From: Phocaeicola paurosaccharolyticus JCM 15092
GTDB lineage: Bacteria > Bacteroidota > Bacteroidia > Bacteroidales > Bacteroidaceae
DNA: 64,000 bases
Direction: 5' to 3'
Assembly (NCBI RefSeq): GCF_000613805.1
Contig: NZ_BAJR01000001.1
Span: 248,001 to 312,000 of the forward strand
Below, in pieces: positions 40,888 through 50,181 of the stretch. The number at the start of each line of letters is the position of its first letter. The first letter of the stretch is position 1. The notes beneath the pieces were generated by a model. That model had not been told where the DNA came from and did no database searches. It worked only from the letters and a program-made list of their open reading frames with translations. The position numbers were made by a program, and so were the translations under genes.

Positions 40888-41391
40888 ATGAAAACTGAGA
40901 ATTTCTCCGAGCACCTTGTAAGCCTGCAACCAGAACTACTCTGTTTTGCACTTAAGTTGACTGCCGATAAAAATGATGCGAAAGACCTGTTACAGGCAAC
41001 ATCATTAAAAGCTTTGGATAATGAGTCTAGATTCACCAATGATTACAATTTCAAAGGTTGGGTTTACACCATAATGCGTAATTTATTTATTAATAATTAT
41101 AGAAAGGTTATAAAGGAGCAAACCTTTTTAGATAAATCAGATGATACTAAATTTCAAATTACTAATACAAAATATTCTGATGATCTTTCTGAATCCTCTT
41201 ATGATATTAAAGAGATGTACAGGGTAATAAACACTTTCCCAAAAGAAACTAGAGTACCTTTTTCAATGTATGTTTCAGGATTTAAGTATCGTGAGATTGC
41301 AGATAAACTAAATCTTCCAATTGGAACGGTTAAAAGTAGAATTTTTGTTACAAGGCAAAAACTCCAAGAACTTCTAAAGGACTATAAATAA
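40888..41391 (+). CDS. ECF-type RNA polymerase sigma factor
   Basis: A 167-residue sigma-70 family protein with only regions 2 and 4. Region 2 is around DAKDLLQATSLKALDN and GWVYTIMRNLFINNYRK. Region 4 is the helix-turn-helix FKYREIADKLNLPIGTVKSR. No anti-sigma or FecR gene is adjacent, so it is one of the orphan ECF factors common in Bacteroidota, whose control must lie elsewhere. The gene is monocistronic, ending at the hairpin at 41435-41465. Confidence 0.93.
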   Translation: MKTENFSEHLVSLQPELLCFALKLTADKNDAKDLLQATSLKALDNESRFTNDYNFKGWVYTIMRNLFINNYRKVIKEQTFLDKSDDTKFQITNTKYSDDLSESSYDIKEMYRVINTFPKETRVPFSMYVSGFKYREIADKLNLPIGTVKSRIFVTRQKLQELLKDYK

Positions 41392-41434
41392 GATTCTTTA
41401 TTATAGTTGTATATATGACCTTACTAATATGATG

Positions 41435-41465
41435 GCGCCTTCAGTTCTGAGAGAATTGTAGGCGC
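41435..41465. terminator. Terminator between sigma factor and VanZ-like gene
   Basis: GCGCCT / AGGCGC with a 19-base loop, followed by ATTTATTT on the plus strand; it sits between convergent genes. Confidence 0.6.
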
Positions 41466-41467
41466 AT

Positions 41468-41857
41468 TTATTTCTCCTTGACATGAACTAGGGGGCGTAA
41501 TATATAATATCCAGCTATTGCAGCAGCAAGAACTCCTATTATATTTGAAATAAAATCTGTCCACTCTCCACTTCTGTTTGAGGTTAGGTTTGATTGCATA
41601 ATCTCTATGCTACCACTCATTAATATGGGTGCAATTATAGCTCCTATGATTATATGCTTCCATATTATTTCTTCATGTATTCTAAGATGCTCATACCACA
41701 AGACAAGACTTAAGCCTCCATACATGAGAAAATGCACGATTTTATCGATGTTTGTAACCTCACTAAGCTCTGTCTGTGGAGGTGTAAAGAAAGAGAGGTA
41801 ACAAATAATAACGATGATAATGATTGCTAATGGATATTTTTTAAAATAATATATCAT
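41468..41857 (-). CDS. VanZ-like membrane protein
   Basis: A 129-residue protein with four hydrophobic segments in the VanZ layout: a short first helix, PPQTELSEVTNIDKIVHFLMYGG (the DKxxHF motif), a third helix after a charged loop, and MSGSIEIMQSNLTSNRSGEWTDFISNIIG, the conserved E-Q-R-D block. Members of the family are found across bacteria; TeiZ/VanZ confers low-level teicoplanin resistance in Gram-positives, but the role in Bacteroidota is unknown. Confidence 0.82.
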   Translation of the reverse strand: MIYYFKKYPLAIIIIVIICYLSFFTPPQTELSEVTNIDKIVHFLMYGGLSLVLWYEHLRIHEEIIWKHIIIGAIIAPILMSGSIEIMQSNLTSNRSGEWTDFISNIIGVLAAAIAGYYILRPLVHVKEK

Positions 41858-41954
41858 ACCTTAAATTAATTATTATTCGATGTAAAAATAGCTTAAAATT
41901 ATTATTTTTACAGAATAATTGAGGTTAAATGGAACAAAATGTTATTTTTTAAGT

Positions 41955-43316
41955 ATGCAAGATACAAGAGTAGGATTTGGTAGTAAAATTGGTGGTATAT
42001 TAGCAGCAGCCGGATCAGCAGTTGGTCTGGGAAATATATGGAGATTCCCATATGAGACAGGAAATCATGGAGGGGCAGCCTTTATTTTAGTTTACTTAGG
42101 ATGTGTTCTTTTTCTAGGCCTTCCTATTATGGTGGCTGAGTTCTCTATTGGAAGAAGCTCTAAGGCAAGTACAGGTAAGTCTTTTTCTGTATTGGCACCA
42201 GGCACACAGTGGAAATGGGTTGGCTACTTAGGTGTTCTAACAGGTTTCTTAATTTTGGGATACTACTCTGTGGTAGCTGGATGGACACTTGAATATATTC
42301 TTGAAGCTGGCATTAATGGTTTCGCCAATAATAGACCTGAAGATTTCGTGGTCTCATTCCAATCATTCTCTCAAAATCCATGGAAACCTTTGTTTTGGCT
42401 TATAGTGTTCTTACTGATGACTCACTATATTATTGTTAAAGGTGTAAAGAATGGAATTGAAAAGTCATCAAAGATAATGATGCCACTTTTATTTATTATT
42501 GTAATTGTTCTGGCTATATGTTCGATAACTTTGCCTAATTCCCAGAAAGGGTTGGAATTCCTTTTCAACCCAGACTTCAGCAAGTTGAATAGTAGCGTTT
42601 TTCTTAGTGCACTAGGACAAGCATTCTTCTCATTAAGTTTAGGAATGGGATGTCTTTCAACTTATGCTTCCTATTTTGGGAAAGATGCTAAACTAGGTAA
42701 TACGGCTGTCAGCGTTGCCACTATTGATACATTAGTAGCTATTCTTGGAGGTGTAATTATATTCCCCGCTGCTTTCTCTGTTGGTATTCAGCCTGATGCT
42801 GGGCCATCGTTAATCTTTATAACCTTGCCAAACGTGTTCCAACAAGCTTTTTCTGGTATTCCAATATTAGCATATATCTTCTCGGTATCATTCTATGTAC
42901 TTTTAGCCTTAGCTGCGTTGACATCTACTATTTCAATGCATGAGGTATCTACTGCATTCCTTAATGAGAAATATGGGATGTCTAGAGGAAGGGCTGCCAA
43001 GATCGTTACTGCAGGATGCATCGTAATAGGGGTTATATCATCTCTCTCACTAGGAGTTATGCAGGATTACACTCTGTTTGGTAAAGGAATTTTTGATGCC
43101 CTAGACTTTGTTACTGCTAAGATTATGTTACCATTAGGAGGAATGCTTATATCTATATTTGTAGGATGGTATCTTGATAAATCTAGAGTAAAGAATGAAT
43201 TTACAAACTATGGGAAGATGAAGTTAGGGCTATTCAATGTTTATATTTTCATCCTTAAATATGTTTCGCCTTTGGCAATATCGGCTATCTTCATTAAGGA
43301 GTTAAATTTGATTTAA
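41955..43316 (+). CDS. Sodium-dependent transporter, neurotransmitter:sodium symporter (NSS) family
   Basis: A 453-residue LeuT-fold protein with about eleven or twelve helices. The sodium and substrate site around the first unwound helix is clear: GSAVGLGNIWRFPYETGNHG. The ATG at 41955 (MQDTRVGFGSKIGG) is used because homologues begin there and the 12 upstream residues are unrelated. Bacterial NSS members take up amino acids such as tryptophan, tyrosine or leucine with sodium. The HhH gene begins two bases after the stop codon. Confidence 0.92.
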   Translation: MQDTRVGFGSKIGGILAAAGSAVGLGNIWRFPYETGNHGGAAFILVYLGCVLFLGLPIMVAEFSIGRSSKASTGKSFSVLAPGTQWKWVGYLGVLTGFLILGYYSVVAGWTLEYILEAGINGFANNRPEDFVVSFQSFSQNPWKPLFWLIVFLLMTHYIIVKGVKNGIEKSSKIMMPLLFIIVIVLAICSITLPNSQKGLEFLFNPDFSKLNSSVFLSALGQAFFSLSLGMGCLSTYASYFGKDAKLGNTAVSVATIDTLVAILGGVIIFPAAFSVGIQPDAGPSLIFITLPNVFQQAFSGIPILAYIFSVSFYVLLALAALTSTISMHEVSTAFLNEKYGMSRGRAAKIVTAGCIVIGVISSLSLGVMQDYTLFGKGIFDALDFVTAKIMLPLGGMLISIFVGWYLDKSRVKNEFTNYGKMKLGLFNVYIFILKYVSPLAISAIFIKELNLI

Positions 43317-43318
43317 TT

Positions 43319-44229
43319 ATGGGGTAAACAATTTTTTCTATTTTTCAAAGAGGGAGAGAAGAGTATTAATACTTTTCTTTCTAATTGCAATAGTATCTGT
43401 AGGTGTCTCACTCCTTTTTTCAAAAGAAAAGAGTTATGAGAAGGAAGAGCTTAGTGCTAAAAAAATTGAAGAGATTGATAGCTTTATCAAAAGCCTTAAA
43501 GAGAAGAGGTATAAGGATAGCTTGAGGAGGTTTAGTAAGTATAGATACAATAATGAAGAGATCATTTTGGATTACTTTGATCCAAATTTAGCAGATTCTC
43601 TCTCATTAAGAAGGGTCGGCATACCTAGATATGTGGTCTCAAATATATTAAAATACCGCAAGGCTGGTGGTAAGTTCAGAGATGTATCTTCTTTTTCAAA
43701 AATATATGGACTTACCCTCGCTCTATTTGAAAAGCTAAAGCCATATATTACCATTTCATCGGAATTTTTGGCTAAAAGAGATACTTTTAAGCACAAAGGT
43801 ATTGATTCAATAAAGATATATAAGTTTCAAGAGGTTACGCAGGTTGACCTAAACTCAGCCGATACAACAATCCTTAAAAAAATCCCTGGAATTGGAAGTG
43901 GGCTAGCAAAAATGATTATTGCTTACCGTACACGACTTGGTGGCTATTATTCTGTTGAACAGCTCGATGAAATCGGATATATTGATAATAAACTACATGA
44001 ATGGTTTGTTGTTAAAAACCCTATTGAAGAGAAGGATAAAATCAAAGTGAATAGCTTTAGTCTTGACCGCTTGAGAAATCATCCATATATGAACTTTTAT
44101 AAAGCCAAAGTAATTATTGAATATAGGCGTAAGAGAGGTAAAATAAAAAATCTTTCTCAGTTATCCTTTTTTGAAGAGTTCACTGAGAAAGATCTAAATA
44201 GGTTAGTATATTATCTTTCTTTTGATTAG
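43319..44229 (+). CDS. Membrane-anchored helix-hairpin-helix protein, ComEA-like (frameshifted at its start in this sequence)
   Basis: The frame ending at 44229 is open from 43312 but holds no start codon before a TTG at 43522. Upstream it encodes NNFFYFSKRERRVLILFF, a typical start of Bacteroidota HhH proteins, with a transmembrane anchor. An ATG at 43319 lies one base out of frame (ATGGGGTAA); adding one G gives MGVNNFFYFS. One base is therefore probably missing in the G run. The rest has repeated HhH motifs that bind DNA backbones: RRVGIPRYVVSNILKYRKAG, LKKIPGIGSGLAKMIIAYR and MNFYKAKVIIEYRR. Function beyond DNA binding is unknown. Its stop overlaps the convergent phosphatase gene. Confidence 0.85.
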
Positions 44230-45644
44230 TATTTATATCCTGCAGCTTTTGCAATTCTTTCTGGTATTTCGGTGTTATCCATTCTGCCTTGGAACTTCTC
44301 TGCTCCAGCACCTATAGCAAATACAGGAACATATCCCGCAGAGTGCCCACCGCTGGTCCATCCTACTAACGCAATGTGGTTAAGTATCTTCATTGCCTCA
44401 TTTGCTAGAGGCTCATCTTGCTGGTATTCACTTTTCTCCAAATTAACATTTTCCTGGTTGTTGAATGTCTTATCGTAAACATCCATCAAACGTTTCTCTT
44501 CTTTATCGTTGAGTTTTATACTGTCCCAGAAGCCGAAGTTTTCTTCCAGACCCTTTTTCACAACATCCCAAGGTACTTTGTTGTTATACTTTTTTCTCAA
44601 CTCATTGAGTTTTGATGTGAATCCATTAACGCTTACCTTTTGAGAGGATAATGCTTTAAGGTTAAGCGCATATTGACCATTGCCTAAAGCAAAACCTCCT
44701 GTTTCATGATCTGCTGTAACCACAATTAGTGTCTCATTTTGATGTTTCTTGTAAAAATCGTAAGCTATCTTTATAGCATTATCCATATCCATGATTTCGT
44801 TAACCACCGTTGCAGCATCATTACTATGGCAAGCCCAGTCAATTTTACCACCTTCAACCATAAGGAAGAAACCATTCTTGCTTTTTGAGTATAGGAAGTC
44901 TACTGCTGCAGTTGTAATTTCTTGAAGGCTCAAATTTCCAGGTTTTCTGTCTATAGCATAAGGGATGGAACTGTTATCTTTAGCACTATCTGGCTGAAAA
45001 AGTATCATTTTCGAAGATTTACCAACATTCTTCTTAAATTCATCATATCCACGTACAAGGTTATATCCTGCCTTCTTGGTTAATGTATATAGGTCAGTGT
45101 ACTTCTTATCTTTCATCTTAGAATTATAGGGGTCAAGAAAATCGGATCCAGCATAGAAGTCGAATCCAGTATTAATAAGATCCAATCCCATATTGTAATA
45201 ACTACTTCTTGAACCTTGGTGGCCATAGAAGGCCGCTGGAGTAGCATGATCTACGCTAACACTTGTTGCTATTCCAACACTCTTACCTCTGTTTTTTGCT
45301 AAAACTGCGATGCTGTTTACAGGAGAAGTCTGGTCTTTTTTTACACCTATTGCTCCATTCTTAGTCTTATTTCCAGTGGCCAGTGCTGTACCTGCAGCAG
45401 CAGAATCTGTTACTCCATTAGTTGCAGAGAAAGTTGTAGCTGTTGTACAATATGGAAACTGAGTGAATAGTAAAGGTGTTATCCCTATCTCACCTTTTAA
45501 CTCTGAGTTGTACATTTCTGTACATAAAACCTGATTTACTCCCATTCCATCGCCAATAAAGTAGAAAACATACTTAGCTTGCTGTGCGATGGCTATGTTG
45601 ATAAATAGAAAAACGAAAGTAAATAAACATGATAATTTCTTCAT
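44226..45644 (-). CDS. Alkaline phosphatase
   Basis: A 472-residue secreted phosphomonoesterase with a signal peptide (residues 1-20). Metal and catalytic motifs are FIGDGMGVNQV, the nucleophile serine in VTDSAAAGTALATG, VDHATPAAFYGHQ, VEGGKIDWACHSND, TADHETGGFA and SGGHSAGYVP near the end. It probably releases phosphate in the periplasm or at the cell surface. The promoter box is at 45675-45682. Confidence 0.95.
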   Translation of the reverse strand: MKKLSCLFTFVFLFINIAIAQQAKYVFYFIGDGMGVNQVLCTEMYNSELKGEIGITPLLFTQFPYCTTATTFSATNGVTDSAAAGTALATGNKTKNGAIGVKKDQTSPVNSIAVLAKNRGKSVGIATSVSVDHATPAAFYGHQGSRSSYYNMGLDLINTGFDFYAGSDFLDPYNSKMKDKKYTDLYTLTKKAGYNLVRGYDEFKKNVGKSSKMILFQPDSAKDNSSIPYAIDRKPGNLSLQEITTAAVDFLYSKSKNGFFLMVEGGKIDWACHSNDAATVVNEIMDMDNAIKIAYDFYKKHQNETLIVVTADHETGGFALGNGQYALNLKALSSQKVSVNGFTSKLNELRKKYNNKVPWDVVKKGLEENFGFWDSIKLNDKEEKRLMDVYDKTFNNQENVNLEKSEYQQDEPLANEAMKILNHIALVGWTSGGHSAGYVPVFAIGAGAEKFQGRMDNTEIPERIAKAAGYKY

Positions 45645-45674
45645 ACCTTAATTTTTTAACTGAATGAACTATTG

Positions 45675-45682
45675 CAAATATA
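45675..45682 (-). promoter_or_regulatory. -7 box of the alkaline phosphatase gene
   Basis: Minus strand TATATTTG, exact TAnnTTTG match, 30 bases before the ATG at 45644. Confidence 0.5.
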
Positions 45683-45800
45683 TACTATTTTTTTGCTAAT
45701 GATTATTATATGTATACCAATAATCAATAAGTATATATGAGAAGATTGGCTATCTATCAATTTTTTGATTTATGTCAAAACAGTGGTGGAAATAGTGTTG

Positions 45801-45808
45801 TAATTTTG
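45801..45808 (+). promoter_or_regulatory. -7 box of the MATE gene
   Basis: TAATTTTG matches TAnnTTTG and ends only 5 bases before the ATG at 45814, so the transcript would be leaderless or nearly so. Confidence 0.5.
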
Positions 45809-45813
45809 CACCA

Positions 45814-47190
45814 ATGATAAAAATAAAATCAAAACTATATTCTTTTATAAGGATACAGGACTCCGAAGCTAAGTCAAAATTGATGGCGCTAGTTATTCCT
45901 ATATTTATTGAAACTCTTCTTATTATGATGTTGGGTGCTGTAGATACTATTATGCTTAGCCGCTTTTCGGATGATAGTGTTGCTGCTGTTGGAGTGGTAA
46001 ACCAACTAATAATGTTCACTTTCCTAATATTTGAAGTAATTAATATTGGAACTTCTGTTCTTTGTTCTCAATACATTGGTGCGGGACAGAGGGATAAGGT
46101 TGTTCAAGTCGTAGGAGTCTCACTTATTGTTAATATTATTTTTGGTATTTCAATAAGTGCATTGTTATACTTTGGTTCATCTCCTATATTGCAGATTATG
46201 GGCCTTAAGGATAATCTTCTTACTCTAGGGGTTGGATATATGAAGATTGTTGGTGCTTTTGCCTTTTTTCAAGCAGTTTCGCTGACTATTTCTGCTTCAC
46301 TGAAGAGTGCAAATAAGGCAATTTATCCTATGATTGTTACTGTAATAGTAAATATACTCAATATTATAGGCAACTATACCTTGATTTTCGGAAAATTCGG
46401 CGTGCCTGCTATGGGTGTTGAAGGTGCTGCTATTTCAACTGCTTTTGCTAGAGGAGTAGCTATGGTAATACTGTTTATTATCTTACTAAAGAAATATATA
46501 CCAAGTTTTCCTAAAGAGTACTTCACTCCATTCCCTTTTTCACAACTTAAGAATTTGCTTAAAGTTGGAATACCATCAGCTGGTGAAAATATGTCATATA
46601 GCCTATCTCAAGTGGTGTTAACCTTCTTCATAGCTATTATAGGTACACACGCTCTTGCAACAAGAACTTACGTAGTCAATATTGTGATGTTTGTCTACCT
46701 TTTTGCGGTAGCTATGGCGCAAGGTGGAGCAATATGCATAGGACATTTTGTCGGCATGAAGAAAAATAAGGCTGCTTTCGTCTTAGGGAAATATGTTATG
46801 AGAGTTTCAATCATAGTCTCTTTGGTGTTGTCTATGATATGGGCAATTGCTGGTAATACAATATTCTCATGGCTGACAGATAATAGAGATGTCATAGTAA
46901 TGGGAACTTATATTCTTTTTATAGAAGTATTTCTAGAAATTGGTCGTGCCATAAACATATATGCAACGAATGCATTGAGAGCAGCTGGAGATGTTTTCTA
47001 TCCGTTTTATGTAGGATTGGTCGTGCAATGGAGTGTAGCGGTGGGGATAGGTTATCTGCTTGGCATCTATTTCGGACTTGGGCTTATAGGTATGTGGTGT
47101 GCTTTTGCTATTGATGAGAATATTCGAGGAGTCATTTTCGTAAAAAGATGGAACAGTTTTAAATGGGCTAAAAAAAGCTTTGTGCGTTGA
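45814..47190 (+). CDS. MATE-family efflux transporter
   Basis: A 458-residue protein with twelve predicted helices in two similar halves. It starts ALVIPIFIETLLIMMLGAVD with the family feature DTIMLSRFSDDSVAAVG, and the second half has IPSAGENMSYSLSQVVLTFF and GGAICIGHFVGMKK. MATE proteins export cationic drugs or metabolites using sodium or protons. The substrate is unknown. purB begins 77 bases downstream with its own promoter box. Confidence 0.92.
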   Translation: MIKIKSKLYSFIRIQDSEAKSKLMALVIPIFIETLLIMMLGAVDTIMLSRFSDDSVAAVGVVNQLIMFTFLIFEVINIGTSVLCSQYIGAGQRDKVVQVVGVSLIVNIIFGISISALLYFGSSPILQIMGLKDNLLTLGVGYMKIVGAFAFFQAVSLTISASLKSANKAIYPMIVTVIVNILNIIGNYTLIFGKFGVPAMGVEGAAISTAFARGVAMVILFIILLKKYIPSFPKEYFTPFPFSQLKNLLKVGIPSAGENMSYSLSQVVLTFFIAIIGTHALATRTYVVNIVMFVYLFAVAMAQGGAICIGHFVGMKKNKAAFVLGKYVMRVSIIVSLVLSMIWAIAGNTIFSWLTDNRDVIVMGTYILFIEVFLEIGRAINIYATNALRAAGDVFYPFYVGLVVQWSVAVGIGYLLGIYFGLGLIGMWCAFAIDENIRGVIFVKRWNSFKWAKKSFVR

Positions 47191-47232
47191 ACTTAATTCA
47201 ACGTTTTGATAGTATGTTATTAAAAAAAGAAT

Positions 47233-47240
47233 TAATTTTG
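47233..47240 (+). promoter_or_regulatory. -7 box of purB
   Basis: TAATTTTG matches TAnnTTTG, 27 bases before the ATG at 47268. It lies inside the open frame upstream, which supports the shorter purB. Confidence 0.5.
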
Positions 47241-47267
47241 TGCCTGATAATTATCTTTAATAACATT

Positions 47268-48614
47268 ATGGAGCTCAATTTACTCACGGCAATATCACCT
47301 ATTGATGGTAGATACTGGGGAAAAGCTAATGCTTTATCCAACTATTTTTCTGAATATGCACTTATTAGATACAGAGTGCAGGTAGAGATAGAATACTTTA
47401 TTACATTATGCGAGTTACCTCTACCTCAACTGAATGATTTTGACCATTCTCATTTTGATTCACTTAGGGATATATATAAGAACTTCTCTGAGAAAGATGC
47501 AAATAGAATTAAAGAGATTGAGGGTGTGACTAATCACGATGTTAAGGCTGTTGAGTATTTTATAAAAGAGCAATTTGACAAACTCGGTAATTTAGAGCAA
47601 TATAAAGAGTTTATCCATTTCGGCTTAACTTCTCAAGATATCAACAATACATCTATTCCTCTCTCAATTAAAGAGGCTCTTAATGATGTATATTATCCAC
47701 AGATAGAAGAACTTATATCTCAGCTGAATACATTTGCTGAAGAATGGGCTGAGATTCCTATGTTGGCAAAGACACATGGTCAGCCAGCTTCTCCTACAAG
47801 ATTGGGTAAAGAGATAATGGTATTTGTATATAGATTGAGACGCCAGGTTGAGCTCTTGAAAACACTACCTCTTACAGCTAAGTTCGGTGGTGCAACAGGT
47901 AACTATAACGCTCATAATGTTGCTTATCCATCATTCGATTGGAAGAAATTTGGCAACAAGTTTGTAAGTGAGAAATTAGGCTTGGAGCGTGAAGAGTATA
48001 CTACTCAGATTTCAAATTATGATAATCTTGGAGCCATATTTGATACAATGACTCGCATCAACACTATTATGATTGATATGAATCGTGACTTCTGGCAATA
48101 TATCTCAATGGAATATTTCAAACAGAAGATCAAAGCAGGCGAAGTTGGTTCAAGTGCAATGCCTCATAAAGTCAATCCTATAGATTTTGAAAATGCAGAA
48201 GGTAATTTAGGAGTAGCTAGTGCACTTCTTCAGCATTTGTCAATAAAGTTGCCTATATCAAGACTGCAACGTGATTTGACCGACTCTACAGTATTACGTA
48301 ATGTTGGAGTCCCTTTTGCTCATATAATCATTGCTATTCAGAGTTCCTTAAAAGGACTTAGAAAAGTTATACTTAATGAGGCAGCTATATATAATGATTT
48401 GGATAACTGCTGGAGTGTTGTTGCTGAGGCTATTCAGACAATATTGAGAAGAGAGGGATATCCTCATCCATACGAAGCTTTGAAAGCTTTGACAAGAACA
48501 AATCAGAAGATGACAGAGGAATCAATAAGAGAGTTTATTGAAACATTGAATGTTAGTGAAGAGATAAAGAAAGAACTAAGAAATATCACTCCTCACAACT
48601 ATACAGGTATTTAA
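47268..48614 (+). CDS. purB: Adenylosuccinate lyase
   Basis: PurB acts twice in purine synthesis, releasing fumarate from SAICAR and from adenylosuccinate. The 448-residue protein begins MELNLLTAISPIDGRYW; 27 in-frame residues upstream are not conserved. Signature sequences are EGVTNHDVKAVEYFI, HFGLTSQDINNT, AKTHGQPASPTRLG and the flexible loop GSSAMPHKVNPIDFENAEG with the catalytic serine. Length and motifs fit the long (E. coli-type) subgroup. Confidence 0.97.
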   Translation: MELNLLTAISPIDGRYWGKANALSNYFSEYALIRYRVQVEIEYFITLCELPLPQLNDFDHSHFDSLRDIYKNFSEKDANRIKEIEGVTNHDVKAVEYFIKEQFDKLGNLEQYKEFIHFGLTSQDINNTSIPLSIKEALNDVYYPQIEELISQLNTFAEEWAEIPMLAKTHGQPASPTRLGKEIMVFVYRLRRQVELLKTLPLTAKFGGATGNYNAHNVAYPSFDWKKFGNKFVSEKLGLEREEYTTQISNYDNLGAIFDTMTRINTIMIDMNRDFWQYISMEYFKQKIKAGEVGSSAMPHKVNPIDFENAEGNLGVASALLQHLSIKLPISRLQRDLTDSTVLRNVGVPFAHIIIAIQSSLKGLRKVILNEAAIYNDLDNCWSVVAEAIQTILRREGYPHPYEALKALTRTNQKMTEESIREFIETLNVSEEIKKELRNITPHNYTGI

Positions 48615-48680
48615 TTTGTTATAAAAAAGATAGGAAATAAAGCCCGAGAGGGCGACATTAATAATTTTAATATTAGTATC

Positions 48681-50114
48681 ATGAGTACAGAAAACGAAAA
48701 CAAACCTGAAGGAACAACAGGTAATGATGAAAGACAGAATGTAAGCCGTGAAGGTGGTTATAGATCTTATAACAGATATAATAGTGATTCTAGTCAGCGT
48801 TCATATCGCCCTCGTACTAACAGTTACAACCGTGATGGTGGTGACAGGCAGTACAGACCATCTTATAATAATCGTTATAACAGCTACGGGAATAATGGCG
48901 ATCGTCCACAACGTCCTCGTTTCAATAATAACAATGAAGAAAATAACGGAGAACAAAGAAGCTACCGCCCTCGTACAAACAACTACAATAGGGAGGATGG
49001 CGAACAGCGTTCATATCGCCCACGTACAAATAACTACAGCCGTGAAGGAGGCGATAGACCATACAATGGCGGAGAAAGGCCATATAATAATGGTGAAAGA
49101 TCGTACAATAGTGGTGAAAGACCATACAATGGTGGTGAAAGGCCATACAATAGTCGACCTTCTTACCACCGTTACGACAATAATTCAGACCGTCCACAGC
49201 GCCCACGCAGCTACGGTCAGAATAACAGATATGATAATGGAGGTGGAATAGACCGTCCACAAAGACCTCGTTTTACTCCTGGAGGTTATCAGAATAACTC
49301 AGGAAGAGGTCGCTCATACTCTACTGGATACAATCCTAATGCTAAATATAGCATGAAGAAACAGATAGAGTATAAAGATATCCTTACTGATCCAAATGAA
49401 CCTATCAGATTGAATAAGTTCCTTGCTAATGCAGGAATATGTTCTCGTAGAGAGGCTGATGAATATATTACAGCAGGTGTTGTCTCTGTAAATGGTGAAG
49501 TAGTATCAGAATTGGGAACAAAGATTAAGCGTACTGACGAAGTTAAGTTCCATGATGAATCTGTAAAGATTGAGAAGAAGGTATATGTTCTTCTAAACAA
49601 ACCAAAGGATTGTGTGACAACATCAGATGATCCTCAGGAGAGAAAGACTGTAATGGATTATGTAAAAGACGCTTGCAACGAGAGAATATATCCTGTAGGT
49701 CGTCTTGACAGAAATACAACAGGCGTTCTTCTTCTTACAAATGATGGAGACCTTGCTTCTAAACTTACTCATCCTAAGTTTATGAAGAAAAAGATTTATC
49801 ATGTATATTGTGATAAGAATGTATCAAAAGCTGACCTTGATCAGATTCTTGAGGGTATCACTCTCGAAGATGGTGAGATACACGCAGATGAGATAAATTA
49901 TGCTTCGGATACTGATAAGTCTCAGATAGGTATCGAAATCCATTCTGGGAAAAACAGAATAGTACGTCGTATCTTTGAATCTTTAGGCTATAAGGTTATT
50001 AAACTTGACAGAGTTTATTTTGCAGGTTTGACAAAGAAAGGGCTTAGAAGAGGAGATTGGAGATACCTTACTGAACAAGAGGTGAACGTACTTCGTATGG
50101 GGTCATTCGAATAA
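48681..50114 (+). CDS. RluB/RsuA-family pseudouridine synthase with long low-complexity N-terminus
   Basis: The 477-residue protein has two very different halves. Residues 1-230 are rich in Arg, Tyr, Asn and Gly with repeated SYRPRTNNYNRE blocks and a run of 7-residue units such as GERPYNN/GERSYNS; this part is surely disordered. From about 235 comes an S4 RNA-binding domain (RLNKFLANAGICSRREADEY), then the RsuA/RluB catalytic core with YPVGRLDRNTTGVLLLTNDG (catalytic Asp) and GKNRIVRRIFESLGY. RluB modifies U2605 of 23S rRNA in E. coli; the same target is likely. It precedes asnS by 67 bases. Confidence 0.9.
   Translation: MSTENENKPEGTTGNDERQNVSREGGYRSYNRYNSDSSQRSYRPRTNSYNRDGGDRQYRPSYNNRYNSYGNNGDRPQRPRFNNNNEENNGEQRSYRPRTNNYNREDGEQRSYRPRTNNYSREGGDRPYNGGERPYNNGERSYNSGERPYNGGERPYNSRPSYHRYDNNSDRPQRPRSYGQNNRYDNGGGIDRPQRPRFTPGGYQNNSGRGRSYSTGYNPNAKYSMKKQIEYKDILTDPNEPIRLNKFLANAGICSRREADEYITAGVVSVNGEVVSELGTKIKRTDEVKFHDESVKIEKKVYVLLNKPKDCVTTSDDPQERKTVMDYVKDACNERIYPVGRLDRNTTGVLLLTNDGDLASKLTHPKFMKKKIYHVYCDKNVSKADLDQILEGITLEDGEIHADEINYASDTDKSQIGIEIHSGKNRIVRRIFESLGYKVIKLDRVYFAGLTKKGLRRGDWRYLTEQEVNVLRMGSFE
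49055..49156 (+). repeat. In-gene 21-bp tandem repeats coding 7-residue units
   Basis: Within the disordered head of the pseudouridine synthase, units of 21 bases encode G-E-R-P/S-Y-N-x about five times (from around ggcggagaaaggccatacaa). Such repeats can change copy number by slippage without shifting the frame. Confidence 0.7.
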
Positions 50115-50130
50115 TAAACTTAAACTATAA

Positions 50131-50153
50131 GGGGCAGATTTATATCTTGCCCC
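50131..50153 (+). promoter_or_regulatory. Hairpin between the pseudouridine synthase gene and asnS
   Basis: GGGGCAGAT with ATCTTGCCCC around a TTAT loop. There is no T run after it, so it is more likely an RNA processing or stability element than a terminator. Confidence 0.4.
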
Positions 50154-50181
50154 GGTTACATTAATATAAAAAGACAAAACG

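Noticed and set aside
48748-49251. 167-codon frame within the pseudouridine synthase gene
   Set aside because: Product of the low-complexity repeats read in another frame; no promoter or conserved domain.
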